Translations under genes and position numbers: made by a program
NCBI RefSeq assembly: GCF_002102345.1
Contig: NZ_LQPP01000036.1
Span: forward strand, 1-64,000
Direction: 5' to 3'
Length of the DNA: 64,000 nt
Origin: Mycolicibacterium peregrinum
Lineage (GTDB): Bacteria; Actinomycetota; Actinomycetes; Mycobacteriales; Mycobacteriaceae
The notes under the pieces: model-generated
What the model was told of the DNA's origin: nothing
Database searches by the model: none
Seen by the model: the letters and a program-made list of their open reading frames with translations, nothing else
In this document: positions 1-10,485 of the stretch, piece by piece
Layout of the letters: each line of letters opens with the position of its first letter
Position numbering within the stretch: the first letter of the stretch is position 1

Positions 1-8
1 GAAGCAAA

Positions 9-43
9 GAGGCGCCGTCGGGGTAGCTCCCCGACGGCGCCTC
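9..43. terminator. Perfect hairpin, probable terminator
   Basis: Two 15-base arms (9-23 and 29-43) are exact reverse complements around a 5-base loop (TAGCT). No T-tract follows on the plus strand. On the minus strand the arm is followed by TTTGCTTC, so it could end transcription in either direction; the gene it serves lies left of the window. Confidence 0.6.
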
Positions 44-337
44 ACCTTGCCTCTTGACAAACTTCACTACATATCAGATGTACCGGCCACGGCATTTAGC
101 TTCAAGCCGCGTAGCCGCCAGCGCATGCGTCCTGTGCGCGACAGGAGAATGATCGGTCGCGAGCACCAACGATGGCCCAGCTTTGTCGCCACTTGTGACT
201 AAACCCAAACCGACGCTATCCACGACCGGCCCGACCTTTGGGGATGCGAAATGCCCAAGACAGGCATCGAACCACTACCCGAAGGCGTCATTGACCTGAG
301 TCCCCGACATCTGCGAAGTCGTCCGCCAGTCAACGTT
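44..337. other. Intergenic stretch, no gene supported
   Basis: No reading frame here has mycobacterial codon character. A TTGACA hexamer sits at 54-59 but I see no convincing -10 element at a proper distance and no plus-strand gene follows. The stretch separates a hairpin from the end of a minus-strand gene. Confidence 0.4.
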
Positions 338-991
338 TCAGCTCGCCGTCCGAGCCAGGAAACTCTCGGGTCCGTACCAGTCGATCTGTGCGTCACCCCA
401 CCAAGAGAGGAACTGCCCAGCGGTCTCGCCGTTGTGCTCAATGTCGAATGCGCAGTCGAACGACGCGACGACACCGTCGGTAGCTTCGGCGAGGGCCGCA
501 GCGGCGAGGCCGTAGCCAGTCGAAGCGATCTCAGGTCCGCCCATGTTGCGGTATTCGGACCAGTAGTGGTCTGAACGCAAAATCTTGGCGAGCTTGTCCG
601 ACGCGACGACATCGGCAAGTTCCTGGGCGATCCACCACTCACCAAGGAACTCGGGTGGCGATCCGTCAGGGTCGCCGTCGCTCGTCAGGTCTTCGGCGGT
701 GATGAGATCGTCTTCGTCGCGCGCGTAGCAACTCGGCCACGAGCTGGAGTCCCACTCGCCGTTGATCCAGTAGCCGAAGCCAAGGGCCAGTCCACTGCAC
801 CACCGCAGGTCGGCAGCGACATAATCGATCGACCCAGGCTCAGCATTGGGGTCAAATGCCTTGACTTCGATCGTCGATGCGATGCCACGTCGATCAAAGA
901 GCTCTTGAAACAACTCCTGGGTTCGCGCTCTCGTTTGCTCGACTAGGGGCATCAGATCGGTCGCCGGGTACACGTCGATCGTCGTAGACAC
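338..991 (-). CDS. Uncharacterised acidic protein, 217 aa
   Basis: I do not recognise this protein. It is soluble-looking, with no signal peptide or membrane segment. It is rich in Asp, Glu and Trp and has an acidic middle region (about residues 95-115, many D, E, S, G). The start is the ATG complementary to 989-991. It stands alone, ends about 300 bases from the left hairpin, and its upstream end lies about 150 bases from tRNA-Ala. The acidic, Trp-rich composition and the position next to a tRNA gene resemble accessory genes such as immunity-type proteins, but that is only an inference from composition and place. Its base composition looks somewhat less G+C-rich than the flanking genes. Confidence 0.55.
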   Translation of the reverse strand: MSTTIDVYPATDLMPLVEQTRARTQELFQELFDRRGIASTIEVKAFDPNAEPGSIDYVAADLRWCSGLALGFGYWINGEWDSSSWPSCYARDEDDLITAEDLTSDGDPDGSPPEFLGEWWIAQELADVVASDKLAKILRSDHYWSEYRNMGGPEIASTGYGLAAAALAEATDGVVASFDCAFDIEHNGETAGQFLSWWGDAQIDWYGPESFLARTAS

Positions 992-1104
992 GTTTCAACG
1001 ATAGGTGCGACCTCCGACAACACGCGCGGATGCGGCATGTGGTCTCGATCAGCCAAGACAAATACGACATTTGGTCAAACACGTGAACGTCGCCGACATG
1101 GCAT

Positions 1105-1136
1105 AAACCCGCCCCGACCGAAGTCAGAGCGGGTTT
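1105..1136 (-). terminator. Terminator of tRNA-Ala with UUCG loop
   Basis: Read on the minus strand, 14-base arms (1136-1123 and 1118-1105) enclose a TTCG tetraloop and the 3' arm ends in GGGTTTAT. Two pairs are G-U wobbles that become C-A mismatches on the plus strand, so the structure is stable only in a minus-strand transcript. It begins 9 bases after the tRNA 3' end. Confidence 0.75.
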
Positions 1137-1144
1137 TTCAAACG

Positions 1145-1217
1145 TGGAGCTAAGGGGATTCGAACCCCTGACCCCCACACTGCCAGTGTGGTGCGCTACC
1201 AACTGCGCCATAGCCCC
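1145..1217 (-). tRNA. tRNA-Ala (anticodon GGC)
   Basis: Seventy-three bases fold as a tRNA. The acceptor stem pairs GGGGCTA with TAGCTCC and contains the G3-U70 wobble that identifies alanine tRNAs. The anticodon loop CTGGCAG gives anticodon GGC, reading GCC codons. The T arm contains GGTTCGAATCC. The discriminator is A at 1145, and CCA is not encoded (the next minus-strand bases are CGT). Confidence 0.97.
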
Positions 1218-1272
1218 GTTTGTGGTGCCCCACGAAGTTACACCACGGCTACCCCAGGTTCAAAATCGCTGG

Positions 1273-2531
1273 TCAGGGAACCTCTCCACCGGCCTCCGGA
1301 CCCAGCGCACGGGCCGGTGTGTGCTCGGCAGACGGCCTTCCGCGGGTCTCTGGAGCGAAGACCCAGCCCAGCGCAGCCACCAGGAGAATCACCCCGCTGA
1401 TCACGAAGGCCCACGAGAACGACAGGTATTGCGCGATCAGCCCGACCAGCAGCGAGCCGCCGACCGATCCGACGTCGGCCATCATCTGGAAGGTCGCCAC
1501 CGCGGTGCCGCCGCGGGCCTTGTTGCCGATGATGTCGGCCACTGCGGCCTGCTGTGGCGCGGTGAAGATTCCGGTCGAGAAGCCCGCGATGTAAGCGCTC
1601 ACCAGAAACAGCGTCAGCCCGTCGGTGAACCCGACCATCACGGTCGAGATGCCGGCCGCGGTGAGCCCGACGATCAACAGCAGCCGCCGCCCCACCCGGT
1701 CGGACAGGTAGCCGCTGGGGATCACCGCCGACACATTGCCCACCGCGAAGGTGGCCAACGCGAGCCCGGCCATCCCGGGGCCGCGGTGCAACACGTCGAC
1801 GATGAACAACGGCACCAAGGCGATTCGTAACCCGAAAGCCGACCAGCCGGTGGCGAAGTTCGACAACAGCGCGGCCCGGTAGGCGCGGTTGCGCAGCGCT
1901 GTGCGGACGGTCACCTTCGGCCCTTCGTCGGGCGCGGGTGCGGCCAGCGACGAGTGCCGCAGGCTGATGAACACCACCGCGGCGGCGACCAAAAGGGCCG
2001 CACCGTAGATGACGAACGGTGCATTCAGGCCAAGACCCGCGGTGAGGCTGCCCAGCACCGGCCCGCCGACGGACCCAACCAGGAACGCCGAGGAAAACAT
2101 GCCGGCCACGCGGCCACGGGCATCCTCCGGGCTCACCCGGATCATCAGCCCCAGCGCCGAGACGAAGAACATCGTCGAGCCGACACCGCCCAGCGACCGG
2201 AACAGCAGCAGCTGCCAGTACGTCTGTGCGAAGGCGCAGGCGCCGGTGGTGACGGCGACGATCAGCAGCCCCCACACGTAGATCCGGCGCTCCCCCAGCC
2301 GCTGGATCAGCACCCCGGTGGCGGGTGCGAAACACAGCCTCATCAGGGCGAACGCTGTGATGACGAAGGTCGCGGCGCTGATGCTGACGCCGAAGTGGCG
2401 GGCGTAGGCCGGCAGGACCGGAGCCACCACGCCGTAGCCGAGCGCGATGACGGCGTTGGCGACGATCAGAACCCAGACTTCACCGGGCAGCTTCGCCTTG
2501 GTGCCGGGCTGACAGTCGCCCTCCGTAACGC

Positions 2532-2535
<4 letters not shown>
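1273..2535 (-). CDS. MFS transporter, 12-TM DHA1 type
   Basis: This 420-residue protein has about twelve hydrophobic segments in two halves and the major facilitator layout. The first segment region reads VLIVANAVIALGYGVVAP, followed by the loop LIQRLGERRIYVWG (motif A-like) and by RSLGGVGSTMFFV. The second half repeats the pattern with YLSDRVGRRLLL. Such proteins are proton-coupled exporters of drugs or metabolites; the substrate cannot be read from sequence. Translation begins at GTG, and the last bases of pgm overlap it in the 4-base GTGA (2535-2532), so it is probably translationally coupled to phosphoglucomutase. A link between the two functions is not evident. Confidence 0.85.
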
Positions 2536-4166
<1,631 letters not shown>

Positions 4167-4234
4167 GGTTCCCGATTTCCCTCCGACAACTAGCGTTCGA
4201 CGGTCAGAGCAAGCCTTACACAAGTCGGTTACAA

Positions 4235-4957
4235 GTGTGGCCCGGCAACGTGGCCGCCGTGAACACTCCGATGCAACCCACACGACTCGTCAACGTCACC
4301 GCGCGGCGTCCCGGCGATCCCGAACCCGACCTCCTCGGCATCAGCCTTGCGCACCGCGCCATGGTCACCGACGTCGGCCGCGTCGCAACTTTGACCTCGG
4401 CTTTCGCGGATGGAGGGATGACGTGCACGCCCCGACGTGCTCGCGCCGTCGCCCGGTACGTGAACCTGCTGTGTGACTCGGTTCATCACCACCACACGAC
4501 GGAGGACCAGATCCTGTGGCCGGTGATCGAAGCCTCTGCCGGCGGGAGTGTCGACCTGACCGAACTGACCGAGGACCACGCGGCGCTCGACCCGCGGTTG
4601 GACCGGTTGCGCGCGCTGGCGGCCGGGTTCCGGCTGAATGTCGGCGATAAGGAGTCAGCGGCACCGCTGGCCGCCGGCCTCACCGAACTGCATGGACTGC
4701 TGCATGAACACATTGCCGACGAAGAACGGGAGATCTTCCCGGTGATCCGGCAGTACGTTTCTGTCGACGACTGGGCCGCCGTCGAAAAGGCTGCCCAACG
4801 GAGCGGGCGGATGTCCTTCGACGGACCACGCACCGTGGCGGTGATGACCGAGCAGGAACGCGTCGCACTGTCCGAAACCGTAAGTCCGATACTGCTCGCG
4901 CTGATCACCGTGTTGTCGGTGCGCCACCGGCGATTCGACCGTCGGGTGTTCGGCTGA
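4235..4957 (+). CDS. Hemerythrin (HHE) domain protein
   Basis: The protein carries a hemerythrin-like four-helix bundle that would bind a diiron centre: a His in SLAHRAMVTD, the cluster HHHHTTED, a His in LTEDHAALD, and HGLLHEHIADEE. This spacing matches HHE proteins, which sense or bind oxygen, nitric oxide or iron. A C-terminal extension of about 60 residues ends with a hydrophobic helix (PILLALITVLSV). GTG at 4235 is the longest start; ATG at 4271 is equally plausible, and neither has a strong ribosome binding site. It is divergent from pgm, and its 3' end overlaps the end of the convergent regulator gene by 53 bases. Confidence 0.8.
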   Translation: MWPGNVAAVNTPMQPTRLVNVTARRPGDPEPDLLGISLAHRAMVTDVGRVATLTSAFADGGMTCTPRRARAVARYVNLLCDSVHHHHTTEDQILWPVIEASAGGSVDLTELTEDHAALDPRLDRLRALAAGFRLNVGDKESAAPLAAGLTELHGLLHEHIADEEREIFPVIRQYVSVDDWAAVEKAAQRSGRMSFDGPRTVAVMTEQERVALSETVSPILLALITVLSVRHRRFDRRVFG

Positions 4958-7900
4958 GCACCCGGGCGGCGTCCGCCCCGAGACGCTGACGGAGCGCAGC
5001 GGCATCGGCACGGTAACGGCGAGCCTGCTCAGCGTCGCCGGTCAGTTCGGCGACGGCGGCCAGCGCCTCGTCGACGGGTCCGGTGAGCAGGGTGCCGTTG
5101 TCGAGCCCAGCCATCCGACCGGAGTAGGGCAGCAGCTCCTCGGCGGTCGCCTTGGCAACCGCCTCGTCCCCGATCGCCGCCGACGCGTGTGCGCGCAGCG
5201 TGGTCATCGCCAGCCAGTAGTAGGACCGCTCCACCGGCTCGCGTTGGGCCCAGACCTGTTGTGCTTCATCGGTTCTTCCCGAGGCCAGCAACGCCAGGAC
5301 CGCGGCGTCGGTGACCGTCTTCGACACCATGGTGTGAATGGCGAGCAACTCGTCCGCCAGCGGAGCGAGGTCGTCGCGGAACAGAGCGCCCGTCAACCGT
5401 CCGACGACTGCCATCAACGCGCCGTTGGGCGCGCCGTGTTCGGACAACTGAACCGCCGCCGCAGCGTAGCGGCGCTCCCCCTCGTCGGGCCGGCCCGCCA
5501 GCACCGTCAACTGCGCCTCGAACACGTCGAGCACACCCAGCAGGTAACCCAACTGGCCGGTACCTGCCCGCGCCACAGCGAGATCGACCCGGTCCAAGGC
5601 GGCAGCCAGGTCCGAGCGGCCCGCCGCGGACAGGAACAACAGCCACTGTGCGACCGCCTCGTAGTCGACTGCGCCGCACCCCTGCGCCACCGTGAGCAGT
5701 TCGGCGGCCGCCGTTTCGCGTTCGGCGGCGAGGTCGGGGCCCAGTGCGGCGAAGGCGCGGGCGTTGAGCGCCGCGCACAACAACCGGCCGTGGACGTCGG
5801 GGGCCTCGGCGTGCGCCGCACGTGCCAACCCGAGTGCCTCCGAACTCGCCTGCAATGCGGCGGGCGTATCGGCACCTTCCAACTCGGCGAACAACGTCGA
5901 TAGCAGTCGCGCCCGCACGGGCCCCGGATGATCGCGGGCCAGTACCCGACGAAGCGGCACCACGATGTCCTCGTCGGCTGCGTCGGTGGTCCGCAGCCGC
6001 CACACCAGCGGGGCGTCCCACAGGGTGAGCGCGCCGACCGTCAACGCGTCGTTGCCCGTTGTCAGTGCCAACGTCTGCTTCTGTTCGTCGCGTGCCGAAA
6101 CGACATCGCCGGCCCGGGCCAGCGCCGCGACCAGACCACAGCGCGCGAGAACCGCCCGCTCCAGCGGGTTCGGTTGCGGGCCCACGGGCCGGACTCCGGC
6201 GAGATCCAGCATCCGAACGGTGGCCCGCCACTGCCGCACCGATTCGGCCGGTGCGCCGACGGTGTCGGCCTCGCGGGCAGCGGCCATCGCGAAATCAGCT
6301 GCCGCACTTGCTGTGTCGGGAGTCGCTGCGGCCACGGCGTGATAGGCCAGCGAGGAGGAATCCGCTGAACTTCCCGGACGGCGCAGTAGCCCGAGGGCCG
6401 CGGCGTGCAGCCGGGTGCGGCGCAGGATGGACATGTCGTCGTAGATCGTGTCGCGGATCAGGGCGTGGGCGAACCGGGCCCGGCCCGGCGCCGGCTCGTC
6501 CAGGAGCCCGGCCAGCACAGCCGGTTCGAGCGCGTCGAGCAGATCTTCTGAGTTGCCTTGCGCGAGATCGCCGAGTAGGTCGAGATCCACGTCGCGACCG
6601 AGTACCGCCGCCTGACGCAGTGCGGTGGCGGTCGGCGCGGGCAGCCGGGCGAGTCTGCGCCGCAACACATCACGCACCCCGACCGGCACGCCGCCCTTGC
6701 CGGCTTCCACGCCCTCGGCAACCATCAACCGGGCCAGTTCCCGGATGAACAGCGGATTGCCGCCCGTCCGCTCCCGCAGGAGCCGTATCGTCTCGCCGGA
6801 GAGCGCCGAAAGGCCGTACTCGGCAGCCAGTTCCGCGGTGGCCGGCTCGTCGAGGCCCGCCAGTTCGAGGTGGACGGCGGCATGGTTGGCCAGCGCCGCG
6901 CGGGCCGCCTCCAGCTCCGGCCCCAATTCGGAGGACCGGTAGGTACCGATGATCAGCACGCGATGGCCACCGAGCCGATCGGTCACGAAACGCAGCAATT
7001 CCAGCGTCAGGCCATCGGTACGGTGCAGGTCATCCAGCACCACGACCAGCGGTCGGCGGGCCGATACCTGCCCGAGGAGGCCGGCAAGCGCCTGGGCCAA
7101 CCAGAACGTGCCGACGCTGTCGGCACTGGCCGTGCCGCCGTCGTGCAACAACGGGCCCAATGCCGCGACCTGGTCGGGGTCGCACGAGGCCACGAATTCA
7201 CGGATGACCTCCGTCCACGCCCAACCTGGCGGTGCACCGTCCACCTCCGGGCAGCGTCCCGAGGCCACCGCCCAGCCGGTCGCGCGTAACCGCTCGGCGG
7301 CGGTATCGACAAGCGTGGTCTTGCCGAGGCCCACCTCGCCACAGACCCACAGCACGCGACCACCTTCGCGCTCAACTGTTTCCGCGGTCCGTGCGATCGC
7401 CTCCAGTTCAGCGGTCCGCCCACACGACCGTGGCGCCTTTCGCCCGACCCGCGGAATCGCGACCGGCCGCTCTGCCAGTGGGATCGGCTCAAGGTGATCG
7501 GCCTGCTGCAGAATGTCGCGTTCCAGGTCCCGCAGCGGACGCGCCGGTTCGAGCCCGAGGTCATCGACGAGGTGTTCACGGGTACGGCGCAAGACGTCCA
7601 GTGCCGCCGACTGATGACCGGTCCGGTACAGCGCGGTCGCGAGCAACCCGGCGGCAACCTCCCGACCCGGGTGATCGCGGGCGAGGCGCTCCAGAACCCG
7701 CACGACGACTGCGTCGCGACCCAGCACGGACTGCGTCTGTGCATACGATTCGGTGGTGGCCAACCGCAATTCGGTCAGACGGGCCACCTCAGGGGCCGCC
7801 CACAGCGCATCGGCCACCTCCGCATAGGGCTCACCCGACCAGCCCTCGAGCGCATCTTCGAGCAGTCGCGCCCGCTCGGCGGGGTCGGCTTCCTGTTCTG

Positions 7901-8273
7901 CCGCAGAAACTTTCGACTCGAAACGCCACACGTCGACAGCCTCGGCCGGCAGCCGCAGACAGTATCCCGGGGCCGCGCTGACGATGACGCCGGCCACGGT
8001 ACGCGGCTCGCGCCACGGCTCGAGCCCGCGACGGAGATGCGAGATGTAGGCCTGCAGCGAGGACAACACTTTCGGTGGGGGCTCCCCCTCCCACAGGTCA
8101 TCGATGAGCCGGTCGACCGAGACCACTTCGCCGTGCGCGGATACCAACCGCGCCAACACCGATCGCTGCCTGCGACCGCCGAGTTCCACCGGTTCGCCGG
8201 CCACCCACGCCCGGACCGGCCCCAGCGCAGCCACCCGCACCGCGGAAAGTGCGGAATCCTCCGGGGCCGTCAT
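4905..8273 (-). CDS. AfsR/SARP-type BTAD transcriptional regulator with ATPase
   Basis: The 1122-residue protein has three parts: an OmpR-type winged helix (about 10-105, with GGRRQRSVLARLV and SVDRLIDDLWEG), a bacterial transcriptional activation domain (about 110-255, ending DDLGLEPARPLRDLE), and an NTPase module with Walker A GEVGLGKT at 312-319 and Walker B LVVVLDDL near 409-416. The remaining 600 residues are Ala/Leu-rich helical repeats typical of these large regulators. Such proteins activate nearby or global genes when ATP is bound. The ATG at 8273 fits the family N-terminus; an open extension reaches 8612 but runs through the crcB gene on the other strand. Only 48 bases separate it from the divergent crcB operon. 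The signal it senses is unknown. Confidence 0.85.
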   Translation of the reverse strand: MTAPEDSALSAVRVAALGPVRAWVAGEPVELGGRRQRSVLARLVSAHGEVVSVDRLIDDLWEGEPPPKVLSSLQAYISHLRRGLEPWREPRTVAGVIVSAAPGYCLRLPAEAVDVWRFESKVSAAEQEADPAERARLLEDALEGWSGEPYAEVADALWAAPEVARLTELRLATTESYAQTQSVLGRDAVVVRVLERLARDHPGREVAAGLLATALYRTGHQSAALDVLRRTREHLVDDLGLEPARPLRDLERDILQQADHLEPIPLAERPVAIPRVGRKAPRSCGRTAELEAIARTAETVEREGGRVLWVCGEVGLGKTTLVDTAAERLRATGWAVASGRCPEVDGAPPGWAWTEVIREFVASCDPDQVAALGPLLHDGGTASADSVGTFWLAQALAGLLGQVSARRPLVVVLDDLHRTDGLTLELLRFVTDRLGGHRVLIIGTYRSSELGPELEAARAALANHAAVHLELAGLDEPATAELAAEYGLSALSGETIRLLRERTGGNPLFIRELARLMVAEGVEAGKGGVPVGVRDVLRRRLARLPAPTATALRQAAVLGRDVDLDLLGDLAQGNSEDLLDALEPAVLAGLLDEPAPGRARFAHALIRDTIYDDMSILRRTRLHAAALGLLRRPGSSADSSSLAYHAVAAATPDTASAAADFAMAAAREADTVGAPAESVRQWRATVRMLDLAGVRPVGPQPNPLERAVLARCGLVAALARAGDVVSARDEQKQTLALTTGNDALTVGALTLWDAPLVWRLRTTDAADEDIVVPLRRVLARDHPGPVRARLLSTLFAELEGADTPAALQASSEALGLARAAHAEAPDVHGRLLCAALNARAFAALGPDLAAERETAAAELLTVAQGCGAVDYEAVAQWLLFLSAAGRSDLAAALDRVDLAVARAGTGQLGYLLGVLDVFEAQLTVLAGRPDEGERRYAAAAVQLSEHGAPNGALMAVVGRLTGALFRDDLAPLADELLAIHTMVSKTVTDAAVLALLASGRTDEAQQVWAQREPVERSYYWLAMTTLRAHASAAIGDEAVAKATAEELLPYSGRMAGLDNGTLLTGPVDEALAAVAELTGDAEQARRYRADAAALRQRLGADAARVLSRTPDGRIAGGAPTTR

Positions 8274-8321
8274 AGTGAGCCGACGATAGCTGTCAGGGCG
8301 GCAACCGACATACTTTGCATC

Positions 8322-8720
8322 ATGACCCGTCACGACGGCCGCGAACTCGCCGCAGTTTTCGTCGGCGGAGCGCTGGGCACCCTCGCCCGCGCAGGACTGG
8401 CGGTACTCGCGGCACCCGAGCCCGGACATTGGCCGTGGCCGACGTTCATCGTGAACATTCTCGGCGCGTTTCTGCTCGGCTACTTCACCACGCGACTGCT
8501 GGAGCGGCTGCCGGTGTCCAGTTACCGCAGGCCGTTGTTGGGTACCGGCGTATGCGGCGGGCTGACCACCTTTTCCACGATGCAGGTGGAGACGGTCACG
8601 ATGCTCGAACACGGCAACTGGGCGTTGGCCGCGGGATACACCGCCGCCAGCATCGCCGCCGGTCTGCTGGCAGTGGCGATCGCGACCGCGATGGTGCGCC
8701 GGGCGGCGGTGCGCCGATGA
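8322..8720 (+). CDS. crcB1: Fluoride ion channel subunit CrcB (first copy)
   Basis: A 132-residue membrane protein with four hydrophobic segments matches the CrcB/Fluc family, which lets fluoride leave the cytoplasm. Visible family motifs are GGALGTLARA near the start, NILGAFLLGYF in the second segment, and GTGVCGGLTTFSTM in the third, where the TTFST stretch lines the fluoride pore. It is the first gene of an overlapping trio. Its stop overlaps the next crcB start in ATGA (8717-8720). Paired crcB genes normally make a two-chain channel with opposite membrane orientations. No fluoride riboswitch fits in the 48-base upstream gap. Confidence 0.93.
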   Translation: MTRHDGRELAAVFVGGALGTLARAGLAVLAAPEPGHWPWPTFIVNILGAFLLGYFTTRLLERLPVSSYRRPLLGTGVCGGLTTFSTMQVETVTMLEHGNWALAAGYTAASIAAGLLAVAIATAMVRRAAVRR

Positions 8721-9085
8721 CGACCGTCGTGGTGTGGACCGGCGTGATGCTCCTGGGCGGCGTCGGCGCGGTCTGCCGGTTCCTGCTCGACCGTGCGGTG
8801 TCCGCGCGCCACACCCGCGGCTTCCCGTTCGGCACCCTGGCGGTCAACCTCAGCGGCGCCTTTCTGCTCGGCTTCCTCGGCGGGCTGGCCCTGGACCGGC
8901 ACGCAGCGCTGCTGGCGGGCACCGCATTCGTCGGCTCCTACACGACGTTCTCCACATGGATGCTGGAAACCCAGCGCCTCGGCGAGGAACGCCGGGTCTG
9001 GCCCGCAGTGGGCAACATCGGTATCAGCGTGGCGCTCGGCCTGACCGCGGCATGGCTGGGCATGTCGCTCGGGAGCCACTTGTGA
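8717..9085 (+). CDS. crcB2: Fluoride ion channel subunit CrcB (second copy)
   Basis: This 122-residue four-segment membrane protein is the partner of the preceding CrcB. It has GGVGAVCRFLLDRA, NLSGAFLLGFLGGL and GTAFVGSYTTFSTWMLE, the same three signatures as its neighbour but clearly diverged, as expected for subunits fixed in opposite topology. It starts inside the stop of the upstream gene and ends inside the GTG of the DUF190 gene (GTGA, 9082-9085), so the three proteins are almost certainly made together. Confidence 0.93.
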   Translation: MTTVVVWTGVMLLGGVGAVCRFLLDRAVSARHTRGFPFGTLAVNLSGAFLLGFLGGLALDRHAALLAGTAFVGSYTTFSTWMLETQRLGEERRVWPAVGNIGISVALGLTAAWLGMSLGSHL

Positions 9086-10155
9086 CCACCACCGACTACC
9101 TCAAGCTGACCGCGTATTTCGCCGAACGGTCGCGTCACGAACACCGCTTCGTCGCCGACGCGCTCTTGGATCTGTACGGCGGCAGCGACATCGCGATCAG
9201 CGTGATGCTGCGCGGGATCTCCAGCTTCGGCCCGCACCATCACCTGCGCACCGACGAGACGTTGACGGCCTCGGAAGATCCGCCGATCGCCATCGCGGCT
9301 GTCGATGCCGCCGACAAGATCTCCGCACTGGCCGAGCAGACCGTCGATCTCATTCCACGCGGCCTGATCACCCTCGAACGGGCCCAGCTGATCCGTCGCG
9401 AGTCCCCCGCGCCGACCGTGACCGATTCCTGCAAGCTGACCGTGTATGTCGGCCGTCATCACCGGGTCGGCGGAGTTCCGGCCTACCGTGCGGTGTGCGA
9501 CCTGCTGCACCGGCGCGGCTTCGCAGGGGCCACCGTGTTCCTCGGAGTCGACGGCACCGCACACGGCCAGCGTCGGCGCGCGGCGTTCTTCAGCCGAAAC
9601 ACCGACGTGCCGCTGATGATCATCGGCCTCGGCACCGGGGCGCAGGTGAACGCCGCACTCGGTGAGCTCACCGAACTTCTGGCGAACGATCCACTGCTCA
9701 CCGTCGAGCGGGCGCAACTGTGCAAGCAGGGCGGGCAGTTGCTGACCCGCCCAGCCGAACTTCCCGCCACCGACGCCCAGGGCCGACGGCTGTGGCAGAA
9801 GCTGATGGTGCACACCTCGGAGACCGCACACCACGACGGGGTGCCCATTCACCGGGCGATCGTCCGCAGGCTGATGGAGACCGGTGCCGCCGGCGGCGCC
9901 ACCGTCCTGCGCGCGGTGTGGGGTTTCAGCGGAGACGACAAGCCGCACGGTGACCGGGTGTTTCAGTTCGGGCGTCAGGTGCCGGTGACGACGATCGTGG
10001 TGGACACCCCCGAACGGATCACCGAGGCCTTCGAGATCATCGACGAACTCACCCGCGAGCATGGCGTGATCAGCGCCGAGATGGTGCCCTCGGCGACTGT
10101 CGTCGATGCCGGCCGGCGCTTCGGTGGCACCGATCTGGCGCGCTTCAGTTACTAA
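9082..10155 (+). CDS. Triple DUF190 domain protein of the fluoride-channel operon
   Basis: The 357-residue soluble protein is built from three DUF190 (PF02641) repeats: about residues 8-105, 118-215 and 240-340. Each begins with KL(T/M)xY or KLMVH, continues with a helix (for example AYRAVCDLLHRRG), then a hydrophobic strand with GxxxxxSG/AHG, and closes with an (A/V)ERAQL-like end in the first two copies. DUF190 proteins are usually about 110 residues and commonly lie next to crcB. Known structures of the family resemble PII-like ferredoxin folds that form trimers, so one chain here may make a pseudo-trimer. Start is GTG at 9082, overlapping the upstream stop. A role in regulating fluoride export is inferred from context only. 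Confidence 0.85.
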   Translation: MTTTDYLKLTAYFAERSRHEHRFVADALLDLYGGSDIAISVMLRGISSFGPHHHLRTDETLTASEDPPIAIAAVDAADKISALAEQTVDLIPRGLITLERAQLIRRESPAPTVTDSCKLTVYVGRHHRVGGVPAYRAVCDLLHRRGFAGATVFLGVDGTAHGQRRRAAFFSRNTDVPLMIIGLGTGAQVNAALGELTELLANDPLLTVERAQLCKQGGQLLTRPAELPATDAQGRRLWQKLMVHTSETAHHDGVPIHRAIVRRLMETGAAGGATVLRAVWGFSGDDKPHGDRVFQFGRQVPVTTIVVDTPERITEAFEIIDELTREHGVISAEMVPSATVVDAGRRFGGTDLARFSY

Positions 10156-10172
10156 TCCCACAGCAGGCTTGG

Positions 10173-10191
10173 TAAGGCTAGCCTAGCTTTC
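10173..10191. promoter_or_regulatory. IdeR-type iron box upstream of mbtL
   Basis: The 19 bases TAAGGCTAGCCTAGCTTTC match 13 of 19 positions of the mycobacterial IdeR consensus (TWAGGTWAGSCTWACCTWA), including the full TAG-C-CTA centre. The site lies 25 bases before the mbtL start codon, in promoter position, consistent with iron-dependent repression. Confidence 0.75.
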
Positions 10192-10215
10192 CTTCGCCGT
10201 GTACCGTGCGACCCC

Positions 10216-10485
10216 ATGCAGTCGACAACACCCGAAGCGGTCAGCGCCGCCCTCACCGAGATCCTCCGCGACGACATGAACGTCGATGTCCGCCGGGTGA
10301 CCAGGGAATCCCGCCTCGTCGACGACGCCGGTCTGGATTCGGTGGCGTTCGCCGTCGGAATGGTGGCGATCGAGGACAAGCTGGGTGTCGTCCTGTCCGA
10401 AGAAGACCTGCTCAGCTGCGACACCGTCGGAGACCTCGAGGCGGCCATCCTGGCGAAAGTGCCTGCCGCGCAGAGCAGCCAGTGA
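10216..10485 (+). CDS. mbtL: Mycobactin acyl carrier protein MbtL
   Basis: The 89-residue protein is a phosphopantetheine-bearing carrier with the attachment motif GLDSVAF (Ser in DSV). It carries the lipid side chain during synthesis of mycobactin siderophores: MbtM loads the fatty acid, MbtN introduces the double bond and MbtK moves it to a lysine nitrogen. The order mbtL-mbtM-mbtN with convergent mbtK is that of Rv1344-Rv1347c. The gene follows an iron box and its stop overlaps the mbtM GTG in GTGA (10482-10485). Confidence 0.93.
   Translation: MQSTTPEAVSAALTEILRDDMNVDVRRVTRESRLVDDAGLDSVAFAVGMVAIEDKLGVVLSEEDLLSCDTVGDLEAAILAKVPAAQSSQ

Noticed and set aside
1..1144. Integration site of a mobile island at tRNA-Ala
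   Set aside because: I found no second copy of the tRNA 3' end and no integrase in this stretch.
8274..8321. Fluoride riboswitch upstream of crcB
   Set aside because: The divergent gap is only 48 bases and lacks the conserved fluoride aptamer core; there is no room for aptamer and expression platform.
8274..8612. N-terminal extension of the BTAD regulator to 8612
   Set aside because: The extra residues lie over the crcB gene on the other strand and do not resemble the family start, which begins at the ATG at 8273.
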